Assembly (NCBI RefSeq): GCF_018129385.1
Contig: NZ_JAFCLN010000002.1
Span: 558,001-622,000 of the forward strand
Direction: 5' to 3'
Length of the DNA stretch: 64,000 bases
Origin: Bradyrhizobium lablabi
GTDB lineage: Bacteria > Pseudomonadota > Alphaproteobacteria > Rhizobiales > Xanthobacteraceae
In this document: positions 53,747 through 62,873 of the stretch, in pieces
How positions within the stretch are numbered: position 1 is the stretch's first letter
How the letters are laid out: each line of letters starts with the position of its first letter
The notes under the pieces: generated by a model
The model's input: only the letters and a program-made list of their open reading frames with translations
Told to the model about the DNA's origin: nothing
Database searches by the model: none
Made by a program: the position numbers and the translations under genes

Positions 53747-55555
53747 TTACGCCGGCTGCGATCCCACCTTCACAAGGTCCGAAACGTCGCCGAACGTCCT
53801 GACCAGCGGCTCGACCACCTTGTGCAGAGCGCTCTTCGACACCAGCGTGTCGTGCAGCACCAGATGGTCGATGCCGGTGGCGAGGAAGCACTGCATGGCA
53901 TCGTCGGGCGTCTCGACGATCGGCTCGCCCTTCACGTTGAAGGAGGTGTTGATCAGCACGGGAACGCCGGTCAGCGCTTCGAACTCTTTCAACAGACGAT
54001 AGAGCTTTGGATTGGTCGCCTCGCGCACGGTCTGCACCCGCGCCGTGCCGTCGACATGCACGATGCCCGGAATTTTCTCACGCCATTCGGGCCGCACCGG
54101 CTTTGCGATCAGCATGAAGGGCGAGTCCTCCTCGCCCTCAAAAATGTCCGTCATCCGCTCGGCCAGCACGATCGGCGCGAACGGCCGAAACGCCTGCCGG
54201 TGCTTGACGCGGCTGTTGAGGATATCCTTCATCTCGGCTTTTCGCGGATCGGCGAGCAGGCTGCGATTGCCGAGCGCGCGCGGCCCGAATTCGGACGGCC
54301 CCTGAAACCAGCCGATCACCTTCTGATCGGCCAGCAGCTTCGCCGTGTCGCGGCAGATATTCTCGCTACGCACCGGCTTGATCTGGATGCGTACCAGCGG
54401 CTTTTGCAGCGTGCCGGCGATCTCGTTCTCGCCATAGACCCGCCCCGTATAGGCATGCTCCATCACATGGGTGCGCGGCTGCTTCAGCACTTCGAGCCAG
54501 CCGTAATAGGCGCAGCCGATCGCGATGCCGTCGTCGCCCGCCGCCGGCTGGATCCAGACATTCTCGAAACCGCCTTCCCGCGCGATCCGCCCATTGGCGA
54601 CACAGTTCAGCGCCACGCCACCGGCGATGCAGAGATTCTTGGCTCCCGTCGTCTCGCGCAGCCAGCGCGTGCGCGCCAGCAGCACGTTTTCGGTGTCGTC
54701 CTGCACCCGCCAGGCCAGATCCTCCCAATGCCGCATCGCCGGGTGCTTTTCCCAGTCGCCCGCGCCGATCAGGAATGGCTGCTTGAACTCGCTGTTCCAG
54801 CCCGGCACGCGCAGCTCGCCGCCCTCCATCGCAAGCAGATGCTTGACCTGGTCGCGACGGCCATAGGGCGCGAGCCCCATCAGTTCGCCGCACTTGTTCC
54901 AGTCGCCGAACACGTAGGTCGAGGCCCGGCTGTAGAGCGCGCCCAGGCCCGGCATGCTGTAAAATTCTTCGTTGAGCACGCCGCGGGACGGCTCCAGCCA
55001 GACCTTCTTGAGGCATTCCAGACGCGCGCCGGAAAACCGGTAATAGCTTTCCGATTCCCTCGCGAGCGGATTGCCGGCATCGTTGCCGGGCGGTTTTTCC
55101 ATGGCGTCCGCGCGATAGCTGCCGACGCCATCGACGATCATTACCGCGCCCTCCTCGAAGGGCGAAGCCGCAAAGGCGCTGTAGGCATGCGCCAGATGAT
55201 GCGAGATGGACACCACCTTGTCGGAGTTCGCCCGGAAGATCGGGTGCTTCTCGGCCTGCTCGCGCTCGGGCGGCGGCAGGAAGCCCGGCATGTCCCGGAA
55301 AGCCAGTTGCTCCTCCATTTCGGGAACCGGGAGGATGTAGCTGTTGCGCACGACGAGATCGACATCGTCGAGCGTGATGCCTTCCGCCTCGAGGCAGTAG
55401 TCGATCACTTCCTTGTAGAATCCGGATGCGTGCTTTTCGCGCGTCAACCGTTCCTTGGAGATTGCGAACGCGATGGCGCCGTCGCGAAGCAGGCAAGCGC
55501 TGACGTCGTGGTCATAGGTGTTGAGACCGAGCACGTAACTATGTTTTTTGGGCAT
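53747..55555 (-). CDS. Carbamoyltransferase (NodU/CmcH family)
   Basis: A 602-aa enzyme that uses carbamoyl phosphate and ATP to carbamoylate a hydroxyl group. The N-terminal domain carries the metal-binding histidines of the YrdC-like/Kae1-like fold in VSISHHLAHAYSAFAASPF and the IVDGVGSY loop; a further conserved block is NLCIAGGVALNCVANGRI. The C-terminal region has the family signature WFQGPSEFGPRALGNRSLLADPR and NTSFNVKGEPIVETP. ATG 55555 is preferred over a GTG two codons upstream. No nod genes are nearby, so Nod factor is unlikely as the target; surface glycans or a secondary metabolite are possible. Substrate unknown. Confidence 0.87.
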   Translation of the reverse strand: MPKKHSYVLGLNTYDHDVSACLLRDGAIAFAISKERLTREKHASGFYKEVIDYCLEAEGITLDDVDLVVRNSYILPVPEMEEQLAFRDMPGFLPPPEREQAEKHPIFRANSDKVVSISHHLAHAYSAFAASPFEEGAVMIVDGVGSYRADAMEKPPGNDAGNPLARESESYYRFSGARLECLKKVWLEPSRGVLNEEFYSMPGLGALYSRASTYVFGDWNKCGELMGLAPYGRRDQVKHLLAMEGGELRVPGWNSEFKQPFLIGAGDWEKHPAMRHWEDLAWRVQDDTENVLLARTRWLRETTGAKNLCIAGGVALNCVANGRIAREGGFENVWIQPAAGDDGIAIGCAYYGWLEVLKQPRTHVMEHAYTGRVYGENEIAGTLQKPLVRIQIKPVRSENICRDTAKLLADQKVIGWFQGPSEFGPRALGNRSLLADPRKAEMKDILNSRVKHRQAFRPFAPIVLAERMTDIFEGEEDSPFMLIAKPVRPEWREKIPGIVHVDGTARVQTVREATNPKLYRLLKEFEALTGVPVLINTSFNVKGEPIVETPDDAMQCFLATGIDHLVLHDTLVSKSALHKVVEPLVRTFGDVSDLVKVGSQPA

Positions 55556-55878
55556 GGGCACTGTTCTGGCGGAAATGATTTGGCGCTGAAGCGGAAGATC
55601 ATGTCGAGTTCAAGGTGACGGCGTGGCTTTTCTCGCTTCAACATGCTTTGCAACGCACAATCAATTGAGAGCGCATACGATTCGCGAGCGCATTTGCAAT
55701 CTAGATGAATGGGCCGCAAACTTGACCTTATCCGGCCGTCTCAATAAAGTCCTGCGCGCCCGCAAGAACCTTAGTAAAAATATTGTCTTAACGCATCCGA
55801 ACCAAACGCTGTGCTCGTGCGTCTTAGTGAGATGGCGAACCAGATGCAGGGTGCATTGGAAGTGACCGGGAGACCTAG
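55556..55878. other. A/T-rich gap upstream of the Gly-rich secreted protein gene
   Basis: About 320 bases with no gene, including a clearly A/T-rich stretch around 55740-55800. It should hold the divergent promoters of the carbamoyltransferase gene (leftward) and the small secreted protein gene (rightward). No specific site was recognised. Confidence 0.4.
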
Positions 55879-56154
55879 ATGACTAAACGCTACAACGTCC
55901 TGACGCGTTGCCTTGCAGCGATGGCTCTGTTGTTCGTGTATTTCTTCAGCACCTCGGCGATCCTCGTCGGCGCCACGACATCGCCGGCGCAGGCTTATCG
56001 TGGGCGCGGGCGCGGCTTCTATGGTGGTCGTGGACGTGGCTTCTATCGCGGCGGCGGGCGCGGCTTCTATCGCGGCCGCGGCTATGGCTATTACGGCGGC
56101 TACGGACCCCGCTGCTTCTACAATCGCTGGGGCGCGCTGGTCTGCCGCTACTGA
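55879..56154 (+). CDS. Small Gly/Arg/Tyr-rich exported protein, 91 aa
   Basis: A precursor with a signal peptide (about 1-39, ending PAQA). The mature 52 residues are short repeats of the type R-G-R-G-F-Y-G-G (four to five copies), then YGPRCFYNRWGALVCRY with two cysteines that could form a disulfide. Low-complexity basic glycine-rich exported proteins of this type are frequent in Bradyrhizobium; their function is unknown. A strong terminator follows 31 bases after the stop, which confirms it is a transcription unit of its own. Confidence 0.75.
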   Translation: MTKRYNVLTRCLAAMALLFVYFFSTSAILVGATTSPAQAYRGRGRGFYGGRGRGFYRGGGRGFYRGRGYGYYGGYGPRCFYNRWGALVCRY

Positions 56155-56185
56155 TACCGGCTCATCGCAGCTTCGGAAGAAAATC

Positions 56186-56217
56186 GGGCGTGCCAGAGAT
56201 CGGCACGCCCCTTTTTT
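56186..56217 (+). terminator. Rho-independent terminator
   Basis: GGGCGTGCC pairs perfectly with GGCACGCCC (9 bp) around a 7-base loop and is followed by C and six T. It ends the Gly-rich protein gene and lies just before the stop of the opposing WD40/cytochrome gene. Confidence 0.92.
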
Positions 56218-56242
56218 ATGCCAGCAGCGCGCGGGCGATCCA

Positions 56243-57556
56243 CTACCTGCCGGTCGCGCGCTCGAGAAATTGCACCAGCGCGGCGCGGTCCTGCTCCGAC
56301 CCGATCCGCTGCTCCGGCATCTTGGTGCCGGGCGTGTAGGCCGCAGGCCCGACCTCGAACAGCTTTGAAACGGTCTCCGGCGTCCAGACGATGTCGAGGT
56401 GCTTGAGCGCGTCGGAAAAATTGTAGCCCGGCGCGGTGGCGATGCGCCTACCGAAAATGCCCGCGAGCGTCGGACCGGCGCGGACGCCTTGCTCGGCGCT
56501 GAGCGTATGGCACGCGACGCAGGCGCGAAAAATCTCTGCGCCACGATCGCCGGCATAGGCGGCGAGCGGATCGCCCGCCGTTTCGATCAGGACGGTATCG
56601 ACGGGCTCGCCGGTCGCCGCATTCCAGCGGCGGATGATGTTGTCGGCGCCACCCGTCAGCAGCGTGCGGCTGTCCGGCAGGAACGCCACCGACCATACCG
56701 GCAGGCCCGGGCCTACCAGCGTGCGCGCCAATGCGTGCGTCTTGCGATCGATGATTGCCACCGATCCGCCGATGCTCGCTGCCGCGGCGAGTGCGCCATC
56801 GGGCGCGACGGCAAGCGAGATCATCGGCCGGGGACCGGCGGCGACATCACCCGTGCGCGCGCCGTCGGCAGCGAGGAAGTAGACCCTGCCATCGCCGCCG
56901 CCGGCCGCGATCTCGCCATCGCTGCCGATGGCCACTGCATTGAGCGGTGTCGGCATGGCGACGACCGCCGGGGCGGAGCCTGATGTGAGCGGCCAGATGC
57001 GTACGCTCTGATCGTAGCTCACGCTCACCAGTGCCCGTCCATCGGGCGTAAAGGCGACGCCATTGACGTTCTGGGTGTGCCCTTCGAGCACGCGCGGCGA
57101 ACCGCCCGCGAGCGGCCACAGCCGAACCGTCTGATCCCACGAAGCAGAGGCCAGCATCGTCCCGTCAGGAGACACCGCCAGCGCGACGATCGGCGCCGTG
57201 TGGCCTTCGAGCACCGTGTCAGGCTGCGCTTTGCCCGGCGTCCAGATCGCGATCCGCCCGTCGGCGCCGGCGGTGGCCGCGCGGCCGTCCCTCAGCAGCG
57301 CGACGGCGTTCACGGCATCGGCATGGAAACGCAGCACCTGCTCGGCCGCATCGCGCGTCAGCGACCAGCGGATCGCGGTTGAATCAAAGCTTCCCGAGAG
57401 CGCGGTTTTCCCGTCGGCCGAAATCGCGACCGCCCGCACCGGCCCGCCATGGCCGCGCAATTGCGCGGCGGCAAACGTCGTCTGCAACGGCAGCGTCACC
57501 AGCAAGGCGGCAAGGGTCAGGACTGGCCGGCGGGAAATGGGGCGAGGCTCTGGCAT
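56243..57556 (-). CDS. WD40-repeat protein with C-terminal cytochrome c domain
   Basis: A 437-aa periplasmic-type protein. After a signal peptide (about 1-30, ending AAAQ) come about seven WD40 repeats forming a propeller (patterns such as GHTAPIVALAVSPDGTMLASASWDQTVRLWPL). The last 100 residues are a class I cytochrome c: haem site CVACH near residue 345 and a candidate axial methionine in GTKMPEQR. It lies last in the formate dehydrogenase cluster, same strand, about 70 bases after the DUF971 gene. It could pass electrons in the periplasm or act as a scaffold, but neither is shown. Similar fusions occur in other alphaproteobacteria. Confidence 0.85.
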   Translation of the reverse strand: MPEPRPISRRPVLTLAALLVTLPLQTTFAAAQLRGHGGPVRAVAISADGKTALSGSFDSTAIRWSLTRDAAEQVLRFHADAVNAVALLRDGRAATAGADGRIAIWTPGKAQPDTVLEGHTAPIVALAVSPDGTMLASASWDQTVRLWPLAGGSPRVLEGHTQNVNGVAFTPDGRALVSVSYDQSVRIWPLTSGSAPAVVAMPTPLNAVAIGSDGEIAAGGGDGRVYFLAADGARTGDVAAGPRPMISLAVAPDGALAAAASIGGSVAIIDRKTHALARTLVGPGLPVWSVAFLPDSRTLLTGGADNIIRRWNAATGEPVDTVLIETAGDPLAAYAGDRGAEIFRACVACHTLSAEQGVRAGPTLAGIFGRRIATAPGYNFSDALKHLDIVWTPETVSKLFEVGPAAYTPGTKMPEQRIGSEQDRAALVQFLERATGR

Positions 57557-57627
57557 TCGCCGGCAATGCTTTCGCGCGAATGTGCCGCCGTCAAGGCACC
57601 TCGCGGAACACGCCGCGCATGGCCCGG

Positions 57628-58014
57628 TCAGCGCATACCGGGTCTGTCGCGGTCGAGGCCCTTGGCCTGGAGATCGTCGAGATAGTTTTGGAAACGCTGC
57701 CCGGCATTGACACCGAGATCGTGCAGGAACGCCCAGGAGTAGATGCCGGTCGTATGCATGTCGTCGAAACCGAGCCGGACCGCATAATTGCCGACGGCAT
57801 CGACCGAGAGAATGGCGACGTTGCGCTTGCCGCCGACCGTCTTGCGCTCGGCTTCCGAATGGCCCTGCACTTCCGCCGACGGGCTTGTCACCCGCAACAG
57901 TTCCGCCGGCAGGTCGAATTCCGTGCCGTCGTCGAAGCTGACATGCAGGGTCCGGCGATCCTTGCGCAGCCGGATTTCAACCGGCCAGGGCGGCGCGGCA
58001 GTTTGCGTGTTCAA
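57628..58014 (-). CDS. DUF971 domain protein
   Basis: A 128-aa protein of the DUF971 family, the domain also found at the N-terminus of gamma-butyrobetaine hydroxylase. The signatures are PVEIRLRKDRRTLHVSFDDGTEFDLPAELLRV and the C-terminal GYAVRLGF-like NYAVRLGFDDMHTTGIYSWAFLHDLG. Stand-alone members have been linked to Fe-S or metal-protein maturation by gene context, and here it sits in a formate dehydrogenase cluster, which fits. The evidence is only contextual. It starts six bases after the stop of the 51-aa small protein. Confidence 0.85.
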   Translation of the reverse strand: MNTQTAAPPWPVEIRLRKDRRTLHVSFDDGTEFDLPAELLRVTSPSAEVQGHSEAERKTVGGKRNVAILSVDAVGNYAVRLGFDDMHTTGIYSWAFLHDLGVNAGQRFQNYLDDLQAKGLDRDRPGMR

Positions 58015-58020
58015 GCTTCC

Positions 58021-58176
58021 TCAACCCGGCCCGACCAGATTGGTGCCGGGGTCGCCGACCCTGGCGCCGCTGGTGGTGAAGGCAGTGTAGCTTGCCATCT
58101 GCACGCCGCTCAGCACGAACGACGCGACGAAGGCGGCCAACACCGCAAACACAACGGCCGCGATAAACATCTTCAT
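58021..58176 (-). CDS. Small single-span membrane protein in the formate dehydrogenase operon, 51 aa
   Basis: A short gene with ATG at 58176 after a reasonable site (aggga). The protein has one hydrophobic segment (about 3-22, MFIAAVVFAVLAAFVASFVL) and a short tail (TTSGARVGDPGTNLVGPG). It lies between the cytochrome b subunit gene (27 bases upstream) and the DUF971 gene (six bases downstream) on the same strand, so it is almost surely translated. Candidates are a small structural subunit of the enzyme complex or an assembly helper. No family was recognised. Confidence 0.65.
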   Translation of the reverse strand: MKMFIAAVVFAVLAAFVASFVLSGVQMASYTAFTTSGARVGDPGTNLVGPG

Positions 58177-58203
58177 GGTGCTTCCCTACCCAATCCTTGC
58201 AGC

Positions 58204-59238
58204 CTATTCGGCCGGCTGGGCATGCGAGCCCGCCGCCGGAGCGCGGCCTTTGGCCTGCTCTTCCTCGACCCAGAGCGAGTGATGTTCCTTCGCCCAGTTG
58301 AGATCGACCTCGCCGGTTCCCATGGCGTCGAAGGCGCCTTCCATGCCGACCGAGCCGATGTAGATGTGCGCCAGCATCGCCGCGATGAACAGCATCGCGA
58401 TGATGGCGTGGATCACGGTCCAGAACTGGAGTTCGGTGACGTTGGCCGGAAGATATGGGAACAGCATGAACCAGCCGGACACGCCCATCAGCGCGCCGCC
58501 GATGACCACGATCCAGAAAATGCCCTTCTGCCCGGCGTTGAAACGTTTCGCCGGCGGATGGCTGCCTTTTCCGAGAAGGCCGCCGCCCTGCTTCAGCCAC
58601 TGCCAGTCGAGCTTGCCGGGAATGTTGTCCTTGATCCAGATCAGGAACATCACGAGCACGCCGAACATGAACGGAAACGCCAGGAAATCATGCGCGATCT
58701 TGGCGTAGGCCGACAGCGTTGCGAACGCGGAGGGGCCTAACAGCGGCAGGATGAGCGCCCGGCCGAAGCTGATATTGAGTCCGGACAACGCCAGCACGAC
58801 GAAGCAGCTCGCCGTCATCCAGTGGATGAATCGCTCGAAGCTCGCAAAGCGCAGGATCTTCATGCCCGAAAAACCGCGCTCAGGGCGGATGCGTCCGCGC
58901 ACCATCAGGAAGATCGCCAGTAACGCCAGCATGCCGAGGATGGCGACGCCGCCGATGACCGGCAGCTTGCTGCGCTGGAAATCGCGCCAGTCGCGGCCGG
59001 CCGGCTGGATCAGGTTTCTGGCCATCGGATCGGGGATCGAGATGCGCCCGGTGATCTTGTCGCCCTCCTTCAGCGCGCCGAGGAGCTTGTCCTCCTGAAC
59101 GGCTTCCGCGGTAGGCTTGAACGACAATTGCGCTGCGGCCGGCTGCACGACCACGAACAGCAGCGCGATGGCGGCGCAAAGCGCCTTGAGGGTTGAAAGC
59201 GAGCCTGGCATCTGCACAACGCCCTTTCGGTTTTCCAT
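58204..59238 (-). CDS. Formate dehydrogenase cytochrome b (gamma) subunit
   Basis: The membrane subunit that passes electrons from the Fe-S subunit to the quinone pool, 344 aa. It has an N-terminal signal-like segment (about 17-37), a periplasmic stretch, then four to five membrane helices of the cytochrome b561-type with haem-ligand histidines in FASFERFIHWMTASCFVVLALSG, AKIAHDFLAF and IHAIIAMLFIAAMLAHIYIGSVGMEGAFDAM. Two starts are possible (ATG 59238 or ATG 59211). It follows the Fe-S subunit gene and shares its strand. Electron flow is inferred from the family. Confidence 0.9.
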   Translation of the reverse strand: MENRKGVVQMPGSLSTLKALCAAIALLFVVVQPAAAQLSFKPTAEAVQEDKLLGALKEGDKITGRISIPDPMARNLIQPAGRDWRDFQRSKLPVIGGVAILGMLALLAIFLMVRGRIRPERGFSGMKILRFASFERFIHWMTASCFVVLALSGLNISFGRALILPLLGPSAFATLSAYAKIAHDFLAFPFMFGVLVMFLIWIKDNIPGKLDWQWLKQGGGLLGKGSHPPAKRFNAGQKGIFWIVVIGGALMGVSGWFMLFPYLPANVTELQFWTVIHAIIAMLFIAAMLAHIYIGSVGMEGAFDAMGTGEVDLNWAKEHHSLWVEEEQAKGRAPAAGSHAQPAE

Positions 59239-59283
59239 GTTACGCGAGCGCCGCTGCGGCCGAGCGCAGCGGCGCGAGTTGCA

Positions 59284-59880
59284 TCAGCCGGTCGGCGAGT
59301 CGGCGTAGGCCGTCTTCCAGCCCCACATGCCCGAGCCGTAGCCGCGCTTCGTCACGCGCTCCTTGTAGATTTGGGCGATGATCGCGCCGTCGCCGGCCAG
59401 CAGCGATTTGGTCGAGCACATCTCGGCGCAGATCGGCAGTTTGCCTTCGGCGAGGCGGTTGGCGCCGTATTTGGCGTATTCGGCCGGCGTCGAGTCGGCC
59501 TCCGGCCCACCTGCACAGTAGGTGCACTTGTCCATCTTGCCGCGCGAGCCGAAATTGCCGACCTTCGGATATTGCGGCGCTCCGAACGGACAGGCGTAGA
59601 AGCAATAGCCGCAGCCGATGCAGAGGTCCTTGGAGTGCAGCACCACGCCGTCGGCGGTGGTGTAGAAGCACGACACCGGACAGACCGCCGCGCACGGCGC
59701 GTCGGTGCAGTGCATACAGGCCATCGACACCGAGCGTTCGCCCGGCTTGCCGTCATTGATGGTGACGACGCGCCGGCGGTTGATGCCCCACGGCACTTCG
59801 TGCTCGTTCTTGCAGGCCGTGACGCAGGCGTTGCATTCGATGCAGCGGTCGGCATCACAAAGGAATTTGACGCGAGCCAT
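59284..59880 (-). CDS. Formate dehydrogenase Fe-S (beta) subunit
   Basis: A 198-aa ferredoxin-like electron-transfer subunit. It has four cysteine groups: CIECNACVTACKNEH, CMHCTDAPCAAVCP, CIGCGYCFYACPFG and the split CTYC...CAEMC, enough for four [4Fe-4S] clusters. The length is that of the short class without a C-terminal membrane anchor. It lies 13 bases after the catalytic subunit gene and would link it to the cytochrome b subunit. The catalytic partner is exported by Tat, so this subunit is probably carried to the periplasm with it. Confidence 0.93.
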   Translation of the reverse strand: MARVKFLCDADRCIECNACVTACKNEHEVPWGINRRRVVTINDGKPGERSVSMACMHCTDAPCAAVCPVSCFYTTADGVVLHSKDLCIGCGYCFYACPFGAPQYPKVGNFGSRGKMDKCTYCAGGPEADSTPAEYAKYGANRLAEGKLPICAEMCSTKSLLAGDGAIIAQIYKERVTKRGYGSGMWGWKTAYADSPTG

Positions 59881-59893
59881 ATCTATTCTCCTC

Positions 59894-62860
59894 TCACGCC
59901 GCCTGGATCTGGCACAGGGTCACCTTGCCCTCGTGCATGCCGGTGACGGGGTCGTAGCCGTAGGACGTGATGGTGTTGACGCTTTCACCGAGCACGATCG
60001 GATCTGCGCCCTTCGGATATTTGCCGCGCTGGTCGACACCCTGGAACCAGCCGGAGAAGTGGAACGGCATGAACGCCACGCCCTTGCCGACGCGGTCGGT
60101 GACCAGCGCCTTGACCCGGGCCTTGGAGCTGTTTTCCGGGCCATAGACCCAGACCCAGCCGCCGTCCTTGATGCCGCGCTCGGCGGCATCCGATGTGTTG
60201 ACCTCGACGAACATGTCCTGCTGCAATTCGGCGAGCCACTTGTTCGAACGCGTCTCTTCGCCGCCGCCTTCATATTCGACCAGGCGTCCCGAGGTCAGGA
60301 TGATCGGGAACTGCTTTGCCAGCCCCTTCTCCACCGCGGCCTTCTGGATCGAGAAGCCGAGATTGGCCATGCGGAACTGACGTCCGTCCGGACGCGTCGG
60401 ATATTTCGCGACTAGTTCAGGACGCGGCGTGTAGATCGGCTCGCGATGCACCGGCACGGGATCAGGCAGATTCCACGCCACCGCGCGCGCCTTGCCGTTG
60501 CCATAGGCCATCACGCCATGCTCCAGCGTGACGCGGATGATGCCGCCGGAGAGATCGACCGCCCAGCCGACGCCGTCAGGATTGTTGCCGCCGATCTTGT
60601 TGATGGTGGCGAGCTCTTCCGGCGTGAGATCCTTGTCCCAGCCGAGCTTTTTCAGCACGCCATAGGTGAATTCCGGATAGCCGTCGGTCAGCTCCGAACC
60701 CTTGCTGTAGGAGCCTTCCGCCAGCAGGTTGACGTTCTTGACCGAACCGTCCGGCTGCTTCTCTTCGTACACGACGCCGAAGCGTGCGCGGAACGTGCCG
60801 CCGCCGTCCTTCACATGAAGGTTGGTGTTGTAGAGCGTGTGGGTGCCGGGATGTTTGATCTGCGGTGTGCCCCAGCACGGCCACGGCAGGCCGTAATAGT
60901 CGCCGCCGATCTCCGGCTCATCCGCCTTGGCGCGCAGCGTCACCAGGTCGAACTTGCCCTGGTTCTTCATGTGCGCCTTCAGCCGCTCCGGCGACTGGCC
61001 GGAATAGCCGGTCGAGAAGCCGCCGCGGTTGATCTCGCGCAGCAAATCTTCCGGCGAGGGCCGCTTGTTCTCGACCTTGATGTTCTTGAACATCCTGTCG
61101 GCGAAGCCGAGCTTTTCCGACAGGCGATAGATGATCTCGTAGTCGTCCTTCGATTCGAAGATCGGTTTGACGATCTGCTCGCCCCACTGTAGCGAGCGGT
61201 TCGATGCCGTGCGCGAGCCCGAGGTTTCGAACTGGGTGCAGGCCGGCAGCAGATACGTGCCGTTCTTGCGCTCGGAGATCGCCGCAAATGTCGTCGGATG
61301 CGGATCGGCGACCACGAGCAGTTCGAGCTTCTCGAGGCCCTTCACCATTTCCGTCATGCGCGGAATGGTGTTGCCGCCGTGACCCATGATGAAGACGCCC
61401 TTCACGGCATCGCGCTGGTCGACATCATCGGGGTTGGAGAGCGTCGCATCGAACCAGCGGGTCCATGGGATGCCCGGCAGCTCCATGTTCTGCTTGCGGT
61501 TGCGGGCCGGACGGCCAGCCTTGGCCGGCACTTCGTCGAAGCGCGATTGCAGATAGTCGTATTCGACCTCCCAAACCCGTGCCCAGTGCTTCCAGGCGCC
61601 TTCGACCAGGCCGTAATAGAGCGGCAGCGAGGTGATATCGAGGCCGATGTCGGTCGCGCCCTGCACGTTGCAGTGGCCGCGGAAGATGTTGGCGCCGGTG
61701 CCATAAGCGCCGACATTGCCGGTCGCGAGCAGCAGGCAGCAATAGGCGCGCACGTTGGCGGTGCCGACGGTGTGCTGGGTGCCGCCCATGCACCAGATGA
61801 AGGTCGAGGGCTTTTGCGTGGCAAAGGTCTCGGCGATCTTCTTCATCTGCTCGCCAGGAATGCCGGTGACGCGCTCCACCTCGTCCGGGGTCCATTTGGC
61901 GACTTCGGCGCGGATCTGATCCATGCCGTAGACGCGCTGGGCGATGAACTGCTTGTCCTCCCAGCCATTATTGAAGATGTGGTGCAGCAGGCCCCAGATC
62001 ACTGCGATGTCGGTGCCGCCGCGGAAGCGGACATACTCGGTCGCATGCGCTGCCGTACGCGTGAAGCGCGGGTCGAGCACGAACACGTTGGCGCGGTTGA
62101 TCTCCTTGCCGGTCAGGATGTGCTGGAGCGAAACCGGGTGCGCCTCGGCCGCATTCGAGCCCATGAACACGATGGTCTTCGAATTCCTGATGTCATTGTA
62201 GGAATTCGTCATCGCGCCGTAGCCCCAGGTATTGGCGACGCCGGCGACGGTGGTGGAGTGGCAGATGCGGGCCTGGTGGTCGATCGAATTGGTGCCCCAG
62301 AACGCCGCAAATTTGCGGAACAGATAGCCGCCCTCGTTGGAGAACTTCGCGGAGCCCAGGAGGTAAACGGAATCGGCGCCGGACTTGGCCCGGATCTCGA
62401 GCATCTTGTCGCCGATCTCGTTGATGGCCTGATCCCATCCGATCTTCTGCCACTCGCCGTTGACGAGCTTCATCGGATATTTCAGGCGGCGATCGCCGTG
62501 GGTGAGCTCGCGCACCGAGGCGCCCTTGGCGCAGTGCGAGCCGCGGTTGATCGGAGAATCCCACGCCGGCTCCTGGCCGACCCAGACGCCGTTCTGCACT
62601 TCGGCGATCACGGTGCAGCCGACCGAGCAATGCGTGCAGATGTTCTTGCGCACTTCGGTCGGCGCGCCGACGATCTTCGGACCGGCCTCAGCCTTGCGCA
62701 CCGAACCCAGCGGCATCAGGCCGACGGTAGCGCCGACGCCGGCAGCCAGCCCTGAGCGGCGCAAAAACGTACGGCGGTCGAGCACGCCGGAGGCAAGACC
62801 GGCGGCGATCCCCTGCAAACGCGCCCTGCCCGCGGAGCCTTCTTTTCGCTTGATCAACAT
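59894..62860 (-). CDS. Formate dehydrogenase catalytic (alpha) subunit, Mo/W-bis-MGD
   Basis: The 988-aa molybdopterin subunit that oxidises formate to CO2 in the periplasm. It has a long twin-arginine leader (LDRRTFLRRSGLAAG, about 28-42). The [4Fe-4S] ligands are C75, C78, C82 and C110. At the position of E. coli FdnG selenocysteine there is cysteine C200 (IDHQARICHSTTVAG), followed by the expected histidine, so no Sec insertion is needed. The molybdopterin-binding region ends with the usual dinucleotide-binding domain. It lies in one operon with the TAT-target protein gene upstream and beta, gamma genes downstream. Confidence 0.94.
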   Translation of the reverse strand: MLIKRKEGSAGRARLQGIAAGLASGVLDRRTFLRRSGLAAGVGATVGLMPLGSVRKAEAGPKIVGAPTEVRKNICTHCSVGCTVIAEVQNGVWVGQEPAWDSPINRGSHCAKGASVRELTHGDRRLKYPMKLVNGEWQKIGWDQAINEIGDKMLEIRAKSGADSVYLLGSAKFSNEGGYLFRKFAAFWGTNSIDHQARICHSTTVAGVANTWGYGAMTNSYNDIRNSKTIVFMGSNAAEAHPVSLQHILTGKEINRANVFVLDPRFTRTAAHATEYVRFRGGTDIAVIWGLLHHIFNNGWEDKQFIAQRVYGMDQIRAEVAKWTPDEVERVTGIPGEQMKKIAETFATQKPSTFIWCMGGTQHTVGTANVRAYCCLLLATGNVGAYGTGANIFRGHCNVQGATDIGLDITSLPLYYGLVEGAWKHWARVWEVEYDYLQSRFDEVPAKAGRPARNRKQNMELPGIPWTRWFDATLSNPDDVDQRDAVKGVFIMGHGGNTIPRMTEMVKGLEKLELLVVADPHPTTFAAISERKNGTYLLPACTQFETSGSRTASNRSLQWGEQIVKPIFESKDDYEIIYRLSEKLGFADRMFKNIKVENKRPSPEDLLREINRGGFSTGYSGQSPERLKAHMKNQGKFDLVTLRAKADEPEIGGDYYGLPWPCWGTPQIKHPGTHTLYNTNLHVKDGGGTFRARFGVVYEEKQPDGSVKNVNLLAEGSYSKGSELTDGYPEFTYGVLKKLGWDKDLTPEELATINKIGGNNPDGVGWAVDLSGGIIRVTLEHGVMAYGNGKARAVAWNLPDPVPVHREPIYTPRPELVAKYPTRPDGRQFRMANLGFSIQKAAVEKGLAKQFPIILTSGRLVEYEGGGEETRSNKWLAELQQDMFVEVNTSDAAERGIKDGGWVWVYGPENSSKARVKALVTDRVGKGVAFMPFHFSGWFQGVDQRGKYPKGADPIVLGESVNTITSYGYDPVTGMHEGKVTLCQIQAA

Positions 62861-62873
62861 GTGCGTGACCCCA

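Noticed and set aside
53747..55555. Naming the carbamoyltransferase as nodU
   Set aside because: The family fits, but no nod box or other nodulation genes are present in the window, so a Nod factor role is unsupported.
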